From: Adhaeribacter swui
Lineage (GTDB): Bacteria; Bacteroidota; Bacteroidia; Cytophagales; Hymenobacteraceae
Reading direction: 5' to 3'
Length of the DNA stretch: 64,000 nucleotides
Assembly (NCBI RefSeq): GCF_014217805.1
Contig: NZ_CP055156.1
Coordinates: forward strand, 186,001-250,000
Of the stretch, positions 9,487-18,552 are shown piece after piece. Numbering within the stretch: position 1 is the first letter of the stretch; every line of letters starts with the position of its first letter. The position numbers and the translations under genes were made by a program. The notes below the pieces were generated by a model. It had not been told where the DNA came from. It saw only the letters and a program-made list of their open reading frames with translations, and did no database searches.

Positions 9487-10656
9487 ATGATGTTACCAAC
9501 AACCAAACAAAGTACATTTCCTGTTATCCCTTTTGTTACTTTTTTTAAAAATTTGTGGTGGGGCAAAGCCTGGCGCCGGCTGGGTACCCTGGCCTTAGTG
9601 GGTTTAACGCTTTCCTTAACTTCTTGCCAGGACGATGATGAATCCGATACCGGCATTGCGCCCAAAGGGCCAAAACCCGAGTGGGGACCAACCATTGCCC
9701 CCGAAATGTTGCGGGTAATTGAAAAACTCGACGAACTTAGTGGTGGTAAGGCCTTAAACACGCTTACGCCGCAGCAAGCCCGCCAGGCGCCCACAGCTAC
9801 TGACGCCGTAATGGCCGTAATGCAGGAAAACAACATCCCCATGCCGCCCTCGCAGGTAGATACTATGGGCTATTCGGTGCCGGTTTCCGGAGGCAGTATT
9901 CACGTGCGCAGTTATAAACCTAAAAATGCAACGGGCGAGCTGCCCGGTATTGTGTATTACCACGGCGGTGGCTGGGTAATTGCTACCATTAACACCTACG
10001 ATGCCTCGGCCCGCGCCTTAGCCGAACAAGCCGGAGCTGTAGTGGTTTCGGTGGAATACCGCAAAGCGCCCGAGAAGAAATTCCCGACGGCTCACGAAGA
10101 TGCTTTTGCGGCTTACAAGTGGGTGATGAAAAATGCCGCTACCTTAAACATTGACCCAGATAAAATTGCCGTAGCCGGCGAAAGTGCGGGCGGTAACTTA
10201 GCCGCCGCCGTTTGTATGATGGCCTTGGATAATGGGGTGGATTTACCGGTGCACCAGCTACTGGTTTACCCCATCGCCAACAACGATACCAACAGCCCGT
10301 CTTACAATCAATACGCCAACGCCAAGCCTTTAAGCAAACCTTTAATGGAGTGGTTTTTTGCGCAGTATGTATCCAGCCCATTTTTAGGTGATAGCCCTTG
10401 GATTTCGCTGGTAGACGCGCCGGAACTGGTTGGTTTACCTTCGGCCACCATCATTAATGCCGAAATAGATCCTTTGCTGAGCGAAGGACAACAATACGCC
10501 ACTAAGTTGCAAAATGCCGGAGTTGATGTTAGTGCTAAAGTGTATAACGGCGTAACGCACGAGTTTTTTGGCATGGCTCCAGTAGTACCGCAAGCCCGGG
10601 ATGCCCAAAAATTTGCCACCGACGAGTTAAAGAAAGCTTTTAGCAACATCCAGTAG
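9487..10656 (+). CDS. Lipoprotein alpha/beta-hydrolase, HSL (hormone-sensitive lipase) family esterase
   Basis: 389 residues. A basic N-terminus and hydrophobic segment end in lipobox SLTSC (Cys47), followed by DDDE, so the enzyme is likely a surface or periplasmic lipoprotein. The esterase domain (about 100-389) has the oxyanion motif HGGGW (His159), nucleophile GESAGG (Ser233), Asp328 in AEIDPL and His358 in GVTHEFFGM, a complete catalytic triad of the bacterial HSL family. Expected activity is hydrolysis of short-chain esters; the natural substrate is unknown. The stretch before the lipobox is long, but no other ATG lies closer. It probably shares a transcript with the SPW-type gene 90 bases downstream. 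Confidence 0.9.
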   Translation: MMLPTTKQSTFPVIPFVTFFKNLWWGKAWRRLGTLALVGLTLSLTSCQDDDESDTGIAPKGPKPEWGPTIAPEMLRVIEKLDELSGGKALNTLTPQQARQAPTATDAVMAVMQENNIPMPPSQVDTMGYSVPVSGGSIHVRSYKPKNATGELPGIVYYHGGGWVIATINTYDASARALAEQAGAVVVSVEYRKAPEKKFPTAHEDAFAAYKWVMKNAATLNIDPDKIAVAGESAGGNLAAAVCMMALDNGVDLPVHQLLVYPIANNDTNSPSYNQYANAKPLSKPLMEWFFAQYVSSPFLGDSPWISLVDAPELVGLPSATIINAEIDPLLSEGQQYATKLQNAGVDVSAKVYNGVTHEFFGMAPVVPQARDAQKFATDELKKAFSNIQ

Positions 10657-10746
10657 TTCTTAAAAATAAGAATTTTTAAAAATCTCTTTAAAGCAAGATT
10701 AAAAAGCTAAACCTATAATGTATTCACCACTTAAAATAAATAAACT

Positions 10747-11118
10747 ATGAAACAACCAATCACCCGGCAAATGCATGGCTTTGCCGATTACAGCTATATT
10801 CCGGCCATTGCCGCTGCCCCCGAAGCCGTAGGTTTTACCGAAGAAAAAACCGCCACCACGTTGTGCCGCGTTATGAGCGGCGGTATTTTAATGACCAGCC
10901 TGATGACCCGGGCCGAATGGGGCGCTTTTAAGTTAATTCCGTTTAAGGCGCATTTAGCCCTGGATTTTGCCGTGGGCTTGTTTACCATGAGCGCTCCCTG
11001 GGTATTTAATTTTGCCGATAACGAAAAAGCCCGGAATACTTTTCTGGCGTTGGGCGCCACCAGTGTGCTGGCCGCCAGTTTATCGCAACCAGAAGAAATG
11101 GACGAACTAGAATATTAA
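10747..11118 (+). CDS. SPW-repeat-like small membrane protein
   Basis: 123 residues with about three or four hydrophobic segments. The segment FKAHLALDFAVGLFTMSAPWVFNFAD resembles the SPW repeat (here APW) of small membrane proteins, whose role is not known. A charged C-terminus (PEEMDELEY) follows the last helix. It lies 90 bases after the esterase gene and is followed by a strong terminator, so it is probably the last gene of that unit. Family assignment is from pattern memory, and function is unassigned. Confidence 0.7.
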   Translation: MKQPITRQMHGFADYSYIPAIAAAPEAVGFTEEKTATTLCRVMSGGILMTSLMTRAEWGAFKLIPFKAHLALDFAVGLFTMSAPWVFNFADNEKARNTFLALGATSVLAASLSQPEEMDELEY

Positions 11119-11172
11119 TTTTTTAAAAAAATCGCCCAGCAATCAATAAAGGCTGTAATTTTTAAAATTTAC

Positions 11173-11206
11173 AATCCCCTGGCTTAGCTATTAGCCAGGG
11201 GATTTT
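11173..11206 (+). terminator. Terminator
   Basis: AATCCCCTGGCT (11173-11184) pairs with AGCCAGGGGATT (11193-11204), followed by TT. It ends the esterase/SPW unit. Confidence 0.8.
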
Positions 11207-11418
11207 GTTTGTTGCATCAACTGTATTTAAAAAAATTGAACTCAATCAATTACTCACCAATGCCATTTAAAAATTGCTGTATCCGGGCTTTAGATAAAGT
11301 TAAAAGCAACCATTTTTTGATTTCGGGGTTATAAACTAACAAAACCGACGGTAGCCTTGTTTGCCGCCGCATAAGTAATTATTGTACACCTTACTATTTT
11401 GCGCTCTTAACTACGCCT

Positions 11419-12309
11419 ATGAAAAAAGTACCTGTTTCTCTTTTGCTGCTCCTTCTTTCTTTCGGATTGGTATTCTGCGACAATACTTCTAAAGCCGACG
11501 ATAAACAAGACAAAGACAAAAAGAAAAAAGCGAAAAAAGAAGAACGAGCAGCCGATGTTAAAATAACAAATAAATGGGATTTGCCCGCCGTATTAAAAGA
11601 AGTGTCGGGGATTGCGTACCTGGGCCCTAACCGGTTTGCCTGCGTGCAAGACGAAGCCGGCATTGTGTTTATTTATAATACCGCTACCAAAACCATAGAA
11701 GAAGAAGTAGATTTTGCCGGGGCCGGCGATTACGAGGGCATTGCAGTAGCCGGTAAAGCCGCCTACGTAGTTCGCAGCGATGGAAATATTTTTGAAATTC
11801 CTGACTTGTTAGGTAATAACTCCTTGCCCGTAAAAACCTACGCTACTGCTTTAACCGCCAAACAAAACGTAGAAGGCTTGTGCTACGATAAAAAGCATAA
11901 CCGTTTGTTGCTGGCCATTAAAGGCAGCGAACCCAACAACCCAGGTTACAAAGGCATTTACGCTTTTGATTTACAGAGTAAAAAATTAAACCCCAATCCG
12001 GTTTATAAAATTAACCTGCGCGACCCAGCTTTTGCAGAAGTAAAAGCCAAGAAAGAAAACACCATTATACAGCCTTCCGAGATAAACATTCATCCGCGAA
12101 CCGGCGATATATACGTAACCGAAGCCACTAAACCTAAATTGCTGATTATGGATAGCAGCGGTAAAATAAAGCGGTTACTGCATTTAAGTTCCGGTGATTT
12201 TGCGCAGCCCGAAGGTTTAGCCTTTAGCCCCGAAGGTGATTTATTTATCTCGAACGAAGGCAAGAAAGAACCCGGCAATATTTTACAGGTCCAAATTCCG
12301 CAACCCTAA
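11419..12309 (+). CDS. SdiA-regulated-like / beta-propeller lipoprotein
   Basis: 296 residues. The signal peptide ends in a probable lipobox (GLVFC, Cys about residue 21), followed by a highly charged Lys/Asp-rich linker (about 25-45). The rest forms a propeller-like series of strands: LKEVSGIAYLGPNRFACVQDEAG, AGAGDYEGIAVAGKAAYVVRSDG, VEGLCYDKKHNRLLLA, HPRTGDIYVTEA, PEGLAFSPEGDLFISNEG. This order matches the SdiA-regulated family (PF06977), secreted or surface proteins of unknown molecular role. Calcium or phytase-like activity has been suggested for related propellers but is not shown here. It is monocistronic, with a terminator 60 bases downstream. Confidence 0.8.
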   Translation: MKKVPVSLLLLLLSFGLVFCDNTSKADDKQDKDKKKKAKKEERAADVKITNKWDLPAVLKEVSGIAYLGPNRFACVQDEAGIVFIYNTATKTIEEEVDFAGAGDYEGIAVAGKAAYVVRSDGNIFEIPDLLGNNSLPVKTYATALTAKQNVEGLCYDKKHNRLLLAIKGSEPNNPGYKGIYAFDLQSKKLNPNPVYKINLRDPAFAEVKAKKENTIIQPSEINIHPRTGDIYVTEATKPKLLIMDSSGKIKRLLHLSSGDFAQPEGLAFSPEGDLFISNEGKKEPGNILQVQIPQP

Positions 12310-12368
12310 ACTGGTAAATTTTTTAAAATTTAATTATTGTAAAAAGGCATACCGGCGTCATAGAAAGT

Positions 12369-12417
12369 AAAAAGCCGGCTGGATATAAGTTTTATTCAGC
12401 CGGCTTTTCGTTTTTTT
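12369..12417. terminator. Bidirectional terminator between convergent genes
   Basis: AAAAGCCGGCTG (about 12370-12381) pairs with CAGCCGGCTTTT (12397-12408), with a T run on the + side and T-rich sequence on the - side. It separates the SdiA-regulated-like gene (+) from the GNAT gene (-). Confidence 0.85.
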
Positions 12418-12483
12418 AAATACTTTATCAGAAGTTCGGAATAAGCCATATTACCTTATCTACGTCTTTCCGGAGGAATCTAA

Positions 12484-13032
12484 TCAATTACCTAATACCA
12501 GATAGCCCAGGTTCTCCGGACTTAGATTTTTTAAAATTTGAGTGTGTTCCTCGGATAAATGGACAATTAACAAATCATCATCCTCGGGTACCAGCCACTC
12601 CGCTCCAGTGGGTTCGCGCAATTGTTTTGCTTGGTTTAGCAGCATAGGTAACTGGCAACTTTGGTAAAAAGGTCGGTTTACCATTTCGCAAAAACTAATA
12701 GTTTGCAGGTTTCTGGCTTTTACGTTGGCTACCAGGTTTTCTATTAACTTTTTGCCGTAGCCCCGGCGTTTTTCCATGGCTACTAAACCTACTAGCTCAA
12801 CCAATTTATAAAACTGGTCTTGCACTTTTATACTAAAATCAAAATTAAGGCGAGCCACCGCCAAGATTTTAAAATTTTCGTTGGTGAGTAAATGAAACTC
12901 CGATTGAGCAAATTTATTTTTAAATTCCGATTCACTTAACTGCTGCCACTCATCTACTTCCCAGTAATGCAGGATGGTCCGGATTTCAATAGGTTGTAAC
13001 TCGTCAGGTTGTTTAATTTGGTAACGCAGCAT
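12484..13032 (-). CDS. GNAT-fold acetyltransferase-like protein
   Basis: 182 residues. The central part has the GNAT acetyl-CoA signature: a strand ELVGLVAMEKR followed by RRGYGKKLIENLVANVKARN, the R/Q-x-x-G-x-G pyrophosphate-binding loop and helix, at about residues 85-115. The N-terminal part (YWEVDEWQQLSESEF) and the C-terminal acidic stretch (VPEDDDLLIVHLSEEH) are not informative about the substrate. The ATG lies 25 bases after the stop of the beta-helix gene, so the two are probably one transcript. Substrate unknown. Confidence 0.75.
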   Translation of the reverse strand: MLRYQIKQPDELQPIEIRTILHYWEVDEWQQLSESEFKNKFAQSEFHLLTNENFKILAVARLNFDFSIKVQDQFYKLVELVGLVAMEKRRGYGKKLIENLVANVKARNLQTISFCEMVNRPFYQSCQLPMLLNQAKQLREPTGAEWLVPEDDDLLIVHLSEEHTQILKNLSPENLGYLVLGN

Positions 13033-13057
13033 TTTTACCTTACAATATCTACTAATT

Positions 13058-13663
13058 TTAAAAAACCTGCTCTACTAATTCTAATCTCCGGACAATAGTG
13101 TGGGGCAGCAATAGCGTGCCCGGCGATAAAACCGCATTAGCGCCAATTTTAGAGAAGTCGCCTACTAAAGCGCCGAACTTGTGCGAATTGGTTTCCAGAA
13201 CCGCGTTATTATAAAAAACAAAAATCCGCTTATCCGACCGGTCGTTGTGGTGGTTAGCCGTAATAGAACCGGCTTCAAAATTAACCTGTTGCCCCACAAT
13301 GCTGTCGCCGATAAAATTAAAATGGGCAATGGCACTATTTTTTAAAATTATGCTGGATTTAATTTCACATCCGGTACCAATGCTTACGCCAGTGTCTAGG
13401 TAAACGCCGCCTCTTACATAAGCATTGCCACCCACAAAGCATTTTTCGCCAATGATGGCGGGCGCTTTAATTACCGCGCTGCTTTCTACAACGGCTGTTA
13501 TATGGATGGCTACGTTGTCTTTTATTTCGTAATCGGAGTTTAACTTCGCAATAATATCGGGTAAGCTGGCAGGCAAGTTTTTAGTTATTTCCCAGGGATT
13601 TGTTTCCAGGGAGAGGTCGAAAACAGCAGGAAAATTTGTAATGTACTGGTTAATGGCAAACAT
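13058..13663 (-). CDS. Left-handed beta-helix (hexapeptide repeat) protein
   Basis: 201 residues. From about residue 50 the protein is a run of hexapeptide-type repeats (AVVESSAVIKAPAIIGEKCF, GGVYLDTGVSIGTGCEIKSS, IILKNSAIAHFNFIGDSIVG, VGDFSKIGANAVLSPGTLL), the left-handed beta-helix of acyl- and nucleotidyltransferases. It lacks an N-terminal nucleotidyltransferase domain, so it resembles the C-terminal half of GlmU or sugar-nucleotidyltransferase-like proteins standing alone. NFEAGSITANHHNDR is the GlmU-like loop segment where an active site could lie. An acyltransferase role is possible but not shown. It is upstream of and close to the GNAT gene. Confidence 0.8.
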   Translation of the reverse strand: MFAINQYITNFPAVFDLSLETNPWEITKNLPASLPDIIAKLNSDYEIKDNVAIHITAVVESSAVIKAPAIIGEKCFVGGNAYVRGGVYLDTGVSIGTGCEIKSSIILKNSAIAHFNFIGDSIVGQQVNFEAGSITANHHNDRSDKRIFVFYNNAVLETNSHKFGALVGDFSKIGANAVLSPGTLLLPHTIVRRLELVEQVF

Positions 13664-13760
13664 GTAATCGGAAAGTTTAAATAGTTTAGGATGTATTTAA
13701 AGCAACAACCGGAACAAGTACGAAAGATTTCCTAGGATTGGATTTTTAAAATTATTTAAA

Positions 13761-13797
13761 AAAGAAAAGCCAGACCTAAACTGCCCGGCTTTTCTTT
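13761..13797 (-). terminator. Terminator of the TonB-dependent receptor gene
   Basis: AAAGAAAAGCC (13761-13771) pairs with GGCTTTTCTTT (13787-13797). It is placed 25 bases after the receptor stop, with A/T runs on both sides. Confidence 0.75.
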
Positions 13798-13821
13798 AAT
13801 TATTTTCTTCTAATAAGCGGT

Positions 13822-16809
13822 CTATTCATTTTTAGCCGGTTGATTAGGAGCCGCCGGCACCGGATTTGTAGCCGGAGTAGTAACGGGCGCCCGCTGCAAA
13901 GAATCTGTAGGAACCGGCGCCGGAACTTTATTTAACGAATCGCTTGGTACGGCAGGCTGCAAAGAATCGGCGGGTTGAGCCGGAGTTTGCACCGGAGCGT
14001 TATTTAGCGGGTTGGTTGGTGCCATACCGGGTTGGGCTGGTGCCTGACCAGGAGCAAACTGACCTGGTGCGCCACCTGGGCGCTGCTGATCCGGCGCCCT
14101 ACCGGCACCCGGAGCTTGTCCGCCTGCTGGCCGCTGACCGGGAGCGCCACCACCGCGGGGAGCTAACCCGCCGCCATTACCTGGTGCGGCTCCGCCGGGA
14201 GCTGCCCCACCGCCACCACCGGCTGGTGCACCGCCAGCATCCTGACCGCCACCGCCGCCTTCACCGCCTTCTTTCAAATCGTCGTTGGTAATAGATTTGC
14301 GCCGGCGACGGGGTTGATCCTGCATGTTCATTTTACCAATCCGGTAACTAAAGTTTACCTTCACGCTGGTATTGTACATGGTATTGGTGCTACGTTGGGT
14401 AAAAGTAGGCGATCCCGATTTGTTGTTCATTTTAATAGAACGGGTAAAGAAGTTTTCGGCTCCAATACCAATGCTGCCTTTTTTATCTTTCAGGTCTTTT
14501 TTAATGCTTAAGGAATAGATCCCGAAACCACCCTGGTAGCCCTGCAACTGCACTTGCCGCCCACGGTAGAAACCAAATAATTGCAAGCCCCAGTCTTTAG
14601 CGAAATTGTAAGAACCCATAGCCCGCACACTGGCTACCCAGCCTTGGTTACTGGCTGCTAACCGGGGGTCCGAAATGTTGTTATCCAAAACGGCGTAATA
14701 TACATCGGTACCGCCGTTCAAAGAAAGTTTATTCGACAGGTTTACGTTTCCAAATACCCCAAAACCGTAGGCATCTTCCTGGCCAATATTGGCAAAAGTA
14801 GTCCGGATGGTATCGGAGCCCGGCCGCACCGGTTCCCGCACACTTTGGATGGAGTTATTGGTGTTCCGGAAAAAAGTAGAAAAAGTTAAAAAAGTACTTT
14901 TGATGTAGGTATTATACCCTAATTCAAAGTTATTGGTAAACTCAGGCCGCAAATCAGGGTTACCCACGGTAATGTTACGGGCGTTGGCGCTTTGCACGTT
15001 GGGGTTTAAAAACTGCAACGATGGGCGCTGGATGCGGCGGTTATAAGCTAATTTCAGGGTATTTCCGCTTTTTAACTTTTTCGATAAGTTTACGCTGGGC
15101 ACTAAACTGCCATACGACGGAATATCGCGTTCGCCGTTAGATCCATTTTTAAATTTAGCATCAATAGTAGTGTACTCGTAACGGGCGCCGGCTTTTAAGC
15201 TGTAGTTTTTAGGTGTGGTTAAGGTATACGACGAATAAGCCCCCGAAATATTCTGGTTATAATCAAAAACGTTGGCGAACTGCTGATTTAGCAGAGGCAC
15301 AAACGGACTATTTTCCCCGTCGGCAGTGTAAGAATCGTAATCACTGGTAACCTTACGGCTGATAATTTTTCCCCCGAACTCCACCATCTGCATTTTACCA
15401 ATCGGGTTCTGGTAATCAATCTGAATGGTTGATTCCTGGTTAAAGCTGGTGTTATCGTTTTTTAACCGGTGTAAAATCAAATTCGAATCCAAATCCAGAG
15501 AATCCCGGATAAAGTCGTTGTTCCGGTTATTCCGGCTAAAAAGCGTAAGAATGTTTAATTCCTGCTGCGGTTTGGCAAAAGTGTGAGTGTAGTTTAAACT
15601 CACATCCACGTTGTTGGAATTATCTTTGGTTTCGCTGTCTTCCAGAATGCTGTTAAACAACGTAGCGTTGCGGTACGTGTTGGTACGCAAAAAATCCTGG
15701 AACTGCCGGCCGTTACGCACGCCAAACATCACCGAAGCCGTTAAGAAGTTGTTTTTGTTGATATCGTAATCCCAGCCCAGGGTGTAGCGGCCAAACATGT
15801 TGCGGTTGCGGGTAGAAGAGCTTTGCTCGGTTAAGTTCCGGATTTCGGAACCGGTAGCCGCATCGTTAAAAATACTGGTTTGCCGGTTAATAAAATCGCC
15901 TTTTACGTTATACATGCCCCGGCCAAAGCCACCCAGCGAAAAGCCCATTTTGCCTTTGCGGTATGAGCCGCGCAAACCCAAATTAGAACCCCGCAAACCG
16001 GCGCTGCCATCTACGTTTAAAGAAAAGCCCGATAAATTATTCTTTTTAGTAACAATGTTGATAATCCCCGCAGAACCTTCGGCGTCGTAACGGGCCGAGG
16101 GCGACGTAATTACCTCTACGGATTTAATCATATCGGCGGGTATTTGCTTTAATGCATCGGATACGCTGCTGGCCGCAATGGTAGAAGGCTTATTGTTAAT
16201 TAAAACTTTAATGTTCTGGCTACCCCGCATGGATACGTTGCCGTCTAAATCTACGGATAGCATGGGCACTTTGCGCAAAACATCGGTAGCATCGCCGCCG
16301 CGATTGGTTTGGTCGTTTTCGGCGTTGTATACGGTACGGTCCACTTTTTCTTCGATCATGGCCCGTTGCGCCTCAATGGTTACCTCTTTTAAGGTTTGCG
16401 TGCTGGTATTAATTTTAATTTCTCCCAGGTTCACATCATTGCCGCCCACGCGTACATCGTTCAGGGTGCGGGTTTCGTAACCGATAAAGGTGATAACGAT
16501 TTGGTAAGTACCGCTGCCAATGTTAGAGATCGTGAATTTACCTTTATCATCGGCCAAAGCGCCATCCAGCGGTTTGCCGGAAGCCGGATTATTTAAGGTA
16601 ATAGTGGCAAAAGCAACGGGCTGCTGATTGGCTGCATCCAGTACGGTACCCGTAATTTTACTATTTCCTTTTGGAGCCAGCGAACCAACGGCCCCCGGGT
16701 TACCCGCCGGGCGATTGGTGCTGGGTGCCCCCCCCGGATTTTGCCCTAATGCCAGCTGCACGCCACATGCCAGTGTTAAAAAAGGCAAAAGGAATAAACG
16801 TTTTTTCAT
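13822..16809 (-). CDS. TonB-dependent outer-membrane receptor (OMP_b-brl_3 type) with long Pro/Gly/Ala tail
   Basis: 995 residues. Signal peptide (LFLLPFLTLACGVQLALG), then a carboxypeptidase regulatory-like domain (about 50-140, KITGTVLDAANQQPVAFATI). A plug domain follows (about 150-255: DVLRKVPMLSVDLDGNVSMRG, IKVLINNKPS, VITSPSARYDAEGSAGIINIVTKK). The 22-strand-type barrel runs to about residue 840 (KVNFSYRIGKMNMQ). The remaining about 150 residues are low-complexity: Gly-rich, then Pro/Gly/Ala/Gln, ending in DSLQ-containing repeats. That is unusual, because the barrel end normally is the C-terminus recognised by the BAM machinery. No SusD partner is adjacent, so a SusCD glycan role is unlikely. 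The imported substrate is unknown. It is a single-gene unit with its own terminator. Confidence 0.9.
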   Translation of the reverse strand: MKKRLFLLPFLTLACGVQLALGQNPGGAPSTNRPAGNPGAVGSLAPKGNSKITGTVLDAANQQPVAFATITLNNPASGKPLDGALADDKGKFTISNIGSGTYQIVITFIGYETRTLNDVRVGGNDVNLGEIKINTSTQTLKEVTIEAQRAMIEEKVDRTVYNAENDQTNRGGDATDVLRKVPMLSVDLDGNVSMRGSQNIKVLINNKPSTIAASSVSDALKQIPADMIKSVEVITSPSARYDAEGSAGIINIVTKKNNLSGFSLNVDGSAGLRGSNLGLRGSYRKGKMGFSLGGFGRGMYNVKGDFINRQTSIFNDAATGSEIRNLTEQSSSTRNRNMFGRYTLGWDYDINKNNFLTASVMFGVRNGRQFQDFLRTNTYRNATLFNSILEDSETKDNSNNVDVSLNYTHTFAKPQQELNILTLFSRNNRNNDFIRDSLDLDSNLILHRLKNDNTSFNQESTIQIDYQNPIGKMQMVEFGGKIISRKVTSDYDSYTADGENSPFVPLLNQQFANVFDYNQNISGAYSSYTLTTPKNYSLKAGARYEYTTIDAKFKNGSNGERDIPSYGSLVPSVNLSKKLKSGNTLKLAYNRRIQRPSLQFLNPNVQSANARNITVGNPDLRPEFTNNFELGYNTYIKSTFLTFSTFFRNTNNSIQSVREPVRPGSDTIRTTFANIGQEDAYGFGVFGNVNLSNKLSLNGGTDVYYAVLDNNISDPRLAASNQGWVASVRAMGSYNFAKDWGLQLFGFYRGRQVQLQGYQGGFGIYSLSIKKDLKDKKGSIGIGAENFFTRSIKMNNKSGSPTFTQRSTNTMYNTSVKVNFSYRIGKMNMQDQPRRRRKSITNDDLKEGGEGGGGGQDAGGAPAGGGGGAAPGGAAPGNGGGLAPRGGGAPGQRPAGGQAPGAGRAPDQQRPGGAPGQFAPGQAPAQPGMAPTNPLNNAPVQTPAQPADSLQPAVPSDSLNKVPAPVPTDSLQRAPVTTPATNPVPAAPNQPAKNE

Positions 16810-17410
16810 AGTTGTTAATAATCTTAAATATTAAAGCTTTAAAGTAGTAGGTAAATCTGAAGTAAATCTGTAGCATACTCCTTTTCAGTTTTATAACAAT
16901 TCAGAAAGACATTTTCTTTTTGTTTAAACAGATTTATTTTAACTCACATAATTTAAAATAATTAGGCTGGTTTATTAATAAATTAAAAAATAGAATAGAG
17001 GAATATTTGTAAGAAATTGCGGCTTATTATTTACCAGTTAATGGCTTAAAAATAGCACCTCCAGAAGCTTAAAAATTTATTTGGCTTAGCCCGGAATACG
17101 CTAAAATGAAGAGTTAGAAATAGAGTTTTTTAATTTTTATATAGAATAAATACCTAGGCAAAATACATTTTAATGATACGGGTAGCTTTAATGAAAAAAC
17201 AACCATCCTGCCCCTTCCTAAACTGAGGAAGGGAGCTTATACCCCCACTTAGTAGGTAGCATTCCTTTTGTTACTTTACGAAGCCCTTTAAATGGTTTGG
17301 GAATTTAAAAAATTTAAAAATTCAGAAAAGAAAGTTTCTATTGCGTGTTTTCGCGGCAAGTAGGCAAATAGACGTTAGGTATTGGTTAAATCTTAAATAC
17401 AAAATAGCTG
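16810..17410. other. Spacer upstream of the TonB-dependent receptor
   Basis: 600 AT-rich bases. A short hairpin, CCCTTCCT (17213-17220 region) with AGGAAGGG (about 17226-17233), resembles small dispersed repeats of Cytophagales genomes. No gene or exact TAnnTTTG promoter was found in front of the receptor start. Confidence 0.45.
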
Positions 17411-17627
17411 TTAGTCTAAATCTTTGATAAAAGCAATTAACTGGGCTGCTTCTTTAAAACCCATACGGATATGGAAATGGTAGCTTATCGTATTGTTTAG
17501 CTGCATATCGGAATCAATTTGGGTGCAGCCTTTTTGCCGGAGCCATTGTTCGCTGGCTGGTAATAATTGCCGGGAGATGCCTTGCCGCCGAAAGTTGGTT
17601 TCACGTAAATACCTTCTACGTAATTTT
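17411..17627 (-). pseudogene. Remnant of an AAC(6')-like GNAT acetyltransferase
   Basis: Read on the - strand, this interval encodes only the C-terminal half of a GNAT enzyme. EGIYVKPTF is in one frame, then, after a one-base frame change, FRRQGISRQLLPASEQWL continues through CTQIDSDMQLNN and FHIRMGFKEAAQLIAF to a stop at 17411-17413. The order (EGIYV, R-x-Q-G-x-x-R-x-L acetyl-CoA loop, SD...N..S..FH..GF.E) closely follows aminoglycoside 6'-N-acetyltransferase-type proteins. The N-terminal half is absent: an in-frame stop lies just upstream, and the arginase gene ends 17 bases further on. It is thus truncated and frameshifted and should be inactive. Confidence 0.75.
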
Positions 17628-17643
17628 AAAATAATTCCGCTGC

Positions 17644-18552
17644 TTAAACCATAGCTTTGCGGGCCTGGTTAAAGATAGCAGTAAAGTTGGCGACAAATTC
17701 CTGGGTATATTGCCCAGTAGGATCTAAATCCGGATCCAGAATGGTTATTTGTAAACCAGCCAGTTTGTTACTGGCTATTAAGGGTGTAAGCAAACGATCT
17801 AATTCCGGGTAACTTAAACCATCCGGCGTTCGACTGTCCACGGCGGGCATTACGGCATCATCCAGCACATCCACGTCCAGGTGTAACCAGAAACCATCGG
17901 TTTTGGCAATTTCTAATTTTTTAAAAAATGCAGCTACGCAGTTGGTTATACCCATCTCGCGCAATTTCGCTAAACTAATATAAGTGGCCCGGGAATCCTC
18001 AATAGCTTTTTCGTATTCCGCATCGTACTCGCGGTTACCCACGCACCAAACAAGTTCTTCCGGAATGTACGGGCCTAAATTATTAATTTGTGTTAGCTTC
18101 TGCGGGCCATAACCCGCTACCATGGCCGCCGCCATACCCCCTACACCACCGGTGCCGGAAAGCCCTGGTTCCATAAAATCCGTGTGGCCATCGAGGTAAA
18201 ACAAGGCGTAATTTCCTTGTTGTTTTAACGCCAATGCACTGCCCAGCAAAATGCTGCAATCGCCGCCCAGTACCACCGGAAAATCTTGCTTCTGAAAAAT
18301 CGACTCAAATAAATTAGCTTGTTCCTGGGCGTATTGTTGTAAGCCCGTAATATTTAAAACACCTGTTTCGGCATCGGGCAAATTGTTATAAGTGGGGGCA
18401 GGTAATTGATAAACTTGTCGGGGATTGAGCTTTTCGTGAAACCCATGTTGCTTTAGCCAACCCGGCAATTTTTTAACGCCGGGCTCTTTGCCCGGTGTAG
18501 GTTCTTTTAAGCCCAGGTTCGAGGGAAATTCCACAATAACCACTTCTTTCAT
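17644..18552 (-). CDS. Arginase/agmatinase-family ureohydrolase with altered first metal motif
   Basis: 302 residues of the ureohydrolase fold, enzymes that hydrolyse guanidino or formimino groups at a two-manganese centre. Recognisable motifs are GGDCS (96-100), DGHTD (121-125), HLDVDVLDD (224-232) and the C-terminal DPDLDPTG. In arginase and agmatinase the first motif is usually GGDHS/GGEHS, whose His binds manganese; here the residue is Cys99. The second motif has Gly in place of the usual Ala. The other Asp and His ligands are present, so activity is possible but the substrate is uncertain. The gene ends directly before the acetyltransferase remnant and stands apart from rsmG. Confidence 0.8.
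   Translation of the reverse strand: MKEVVIVEFPSNLGLKEPTPGKEPGVKKLPGWLKQHGFHEKLNPRQVYQLPAPTYNNLPDAETGVLNITGLQQYAQEQANLFESIFQKQDFPVVLGGDCSILLGSALALKQQGNYALFYLDGHTDFMEPGLSGTGGVGGMAAAMVAGYGPQKLTQINNLGPYIPEELVWCVGNREYDAEYEKAIEDSRATYISLAKLREMGITNCVAAFFKKLEIAKTDGFWLHLDVDVLDDAVMPAVDSRTPDGLSYPELDRLLTPLIASNKLAGLQITILDPDLDPTGQYTQEFVANFTAIFNQARKAMV

Noticed and set aside
13944-14291. 115-residue + strand frame in the receptor tail
   Set aside because: GC-rich low-complexity DNA opens several frames; the receptor frame is the only one with a signal peptide and family domains.
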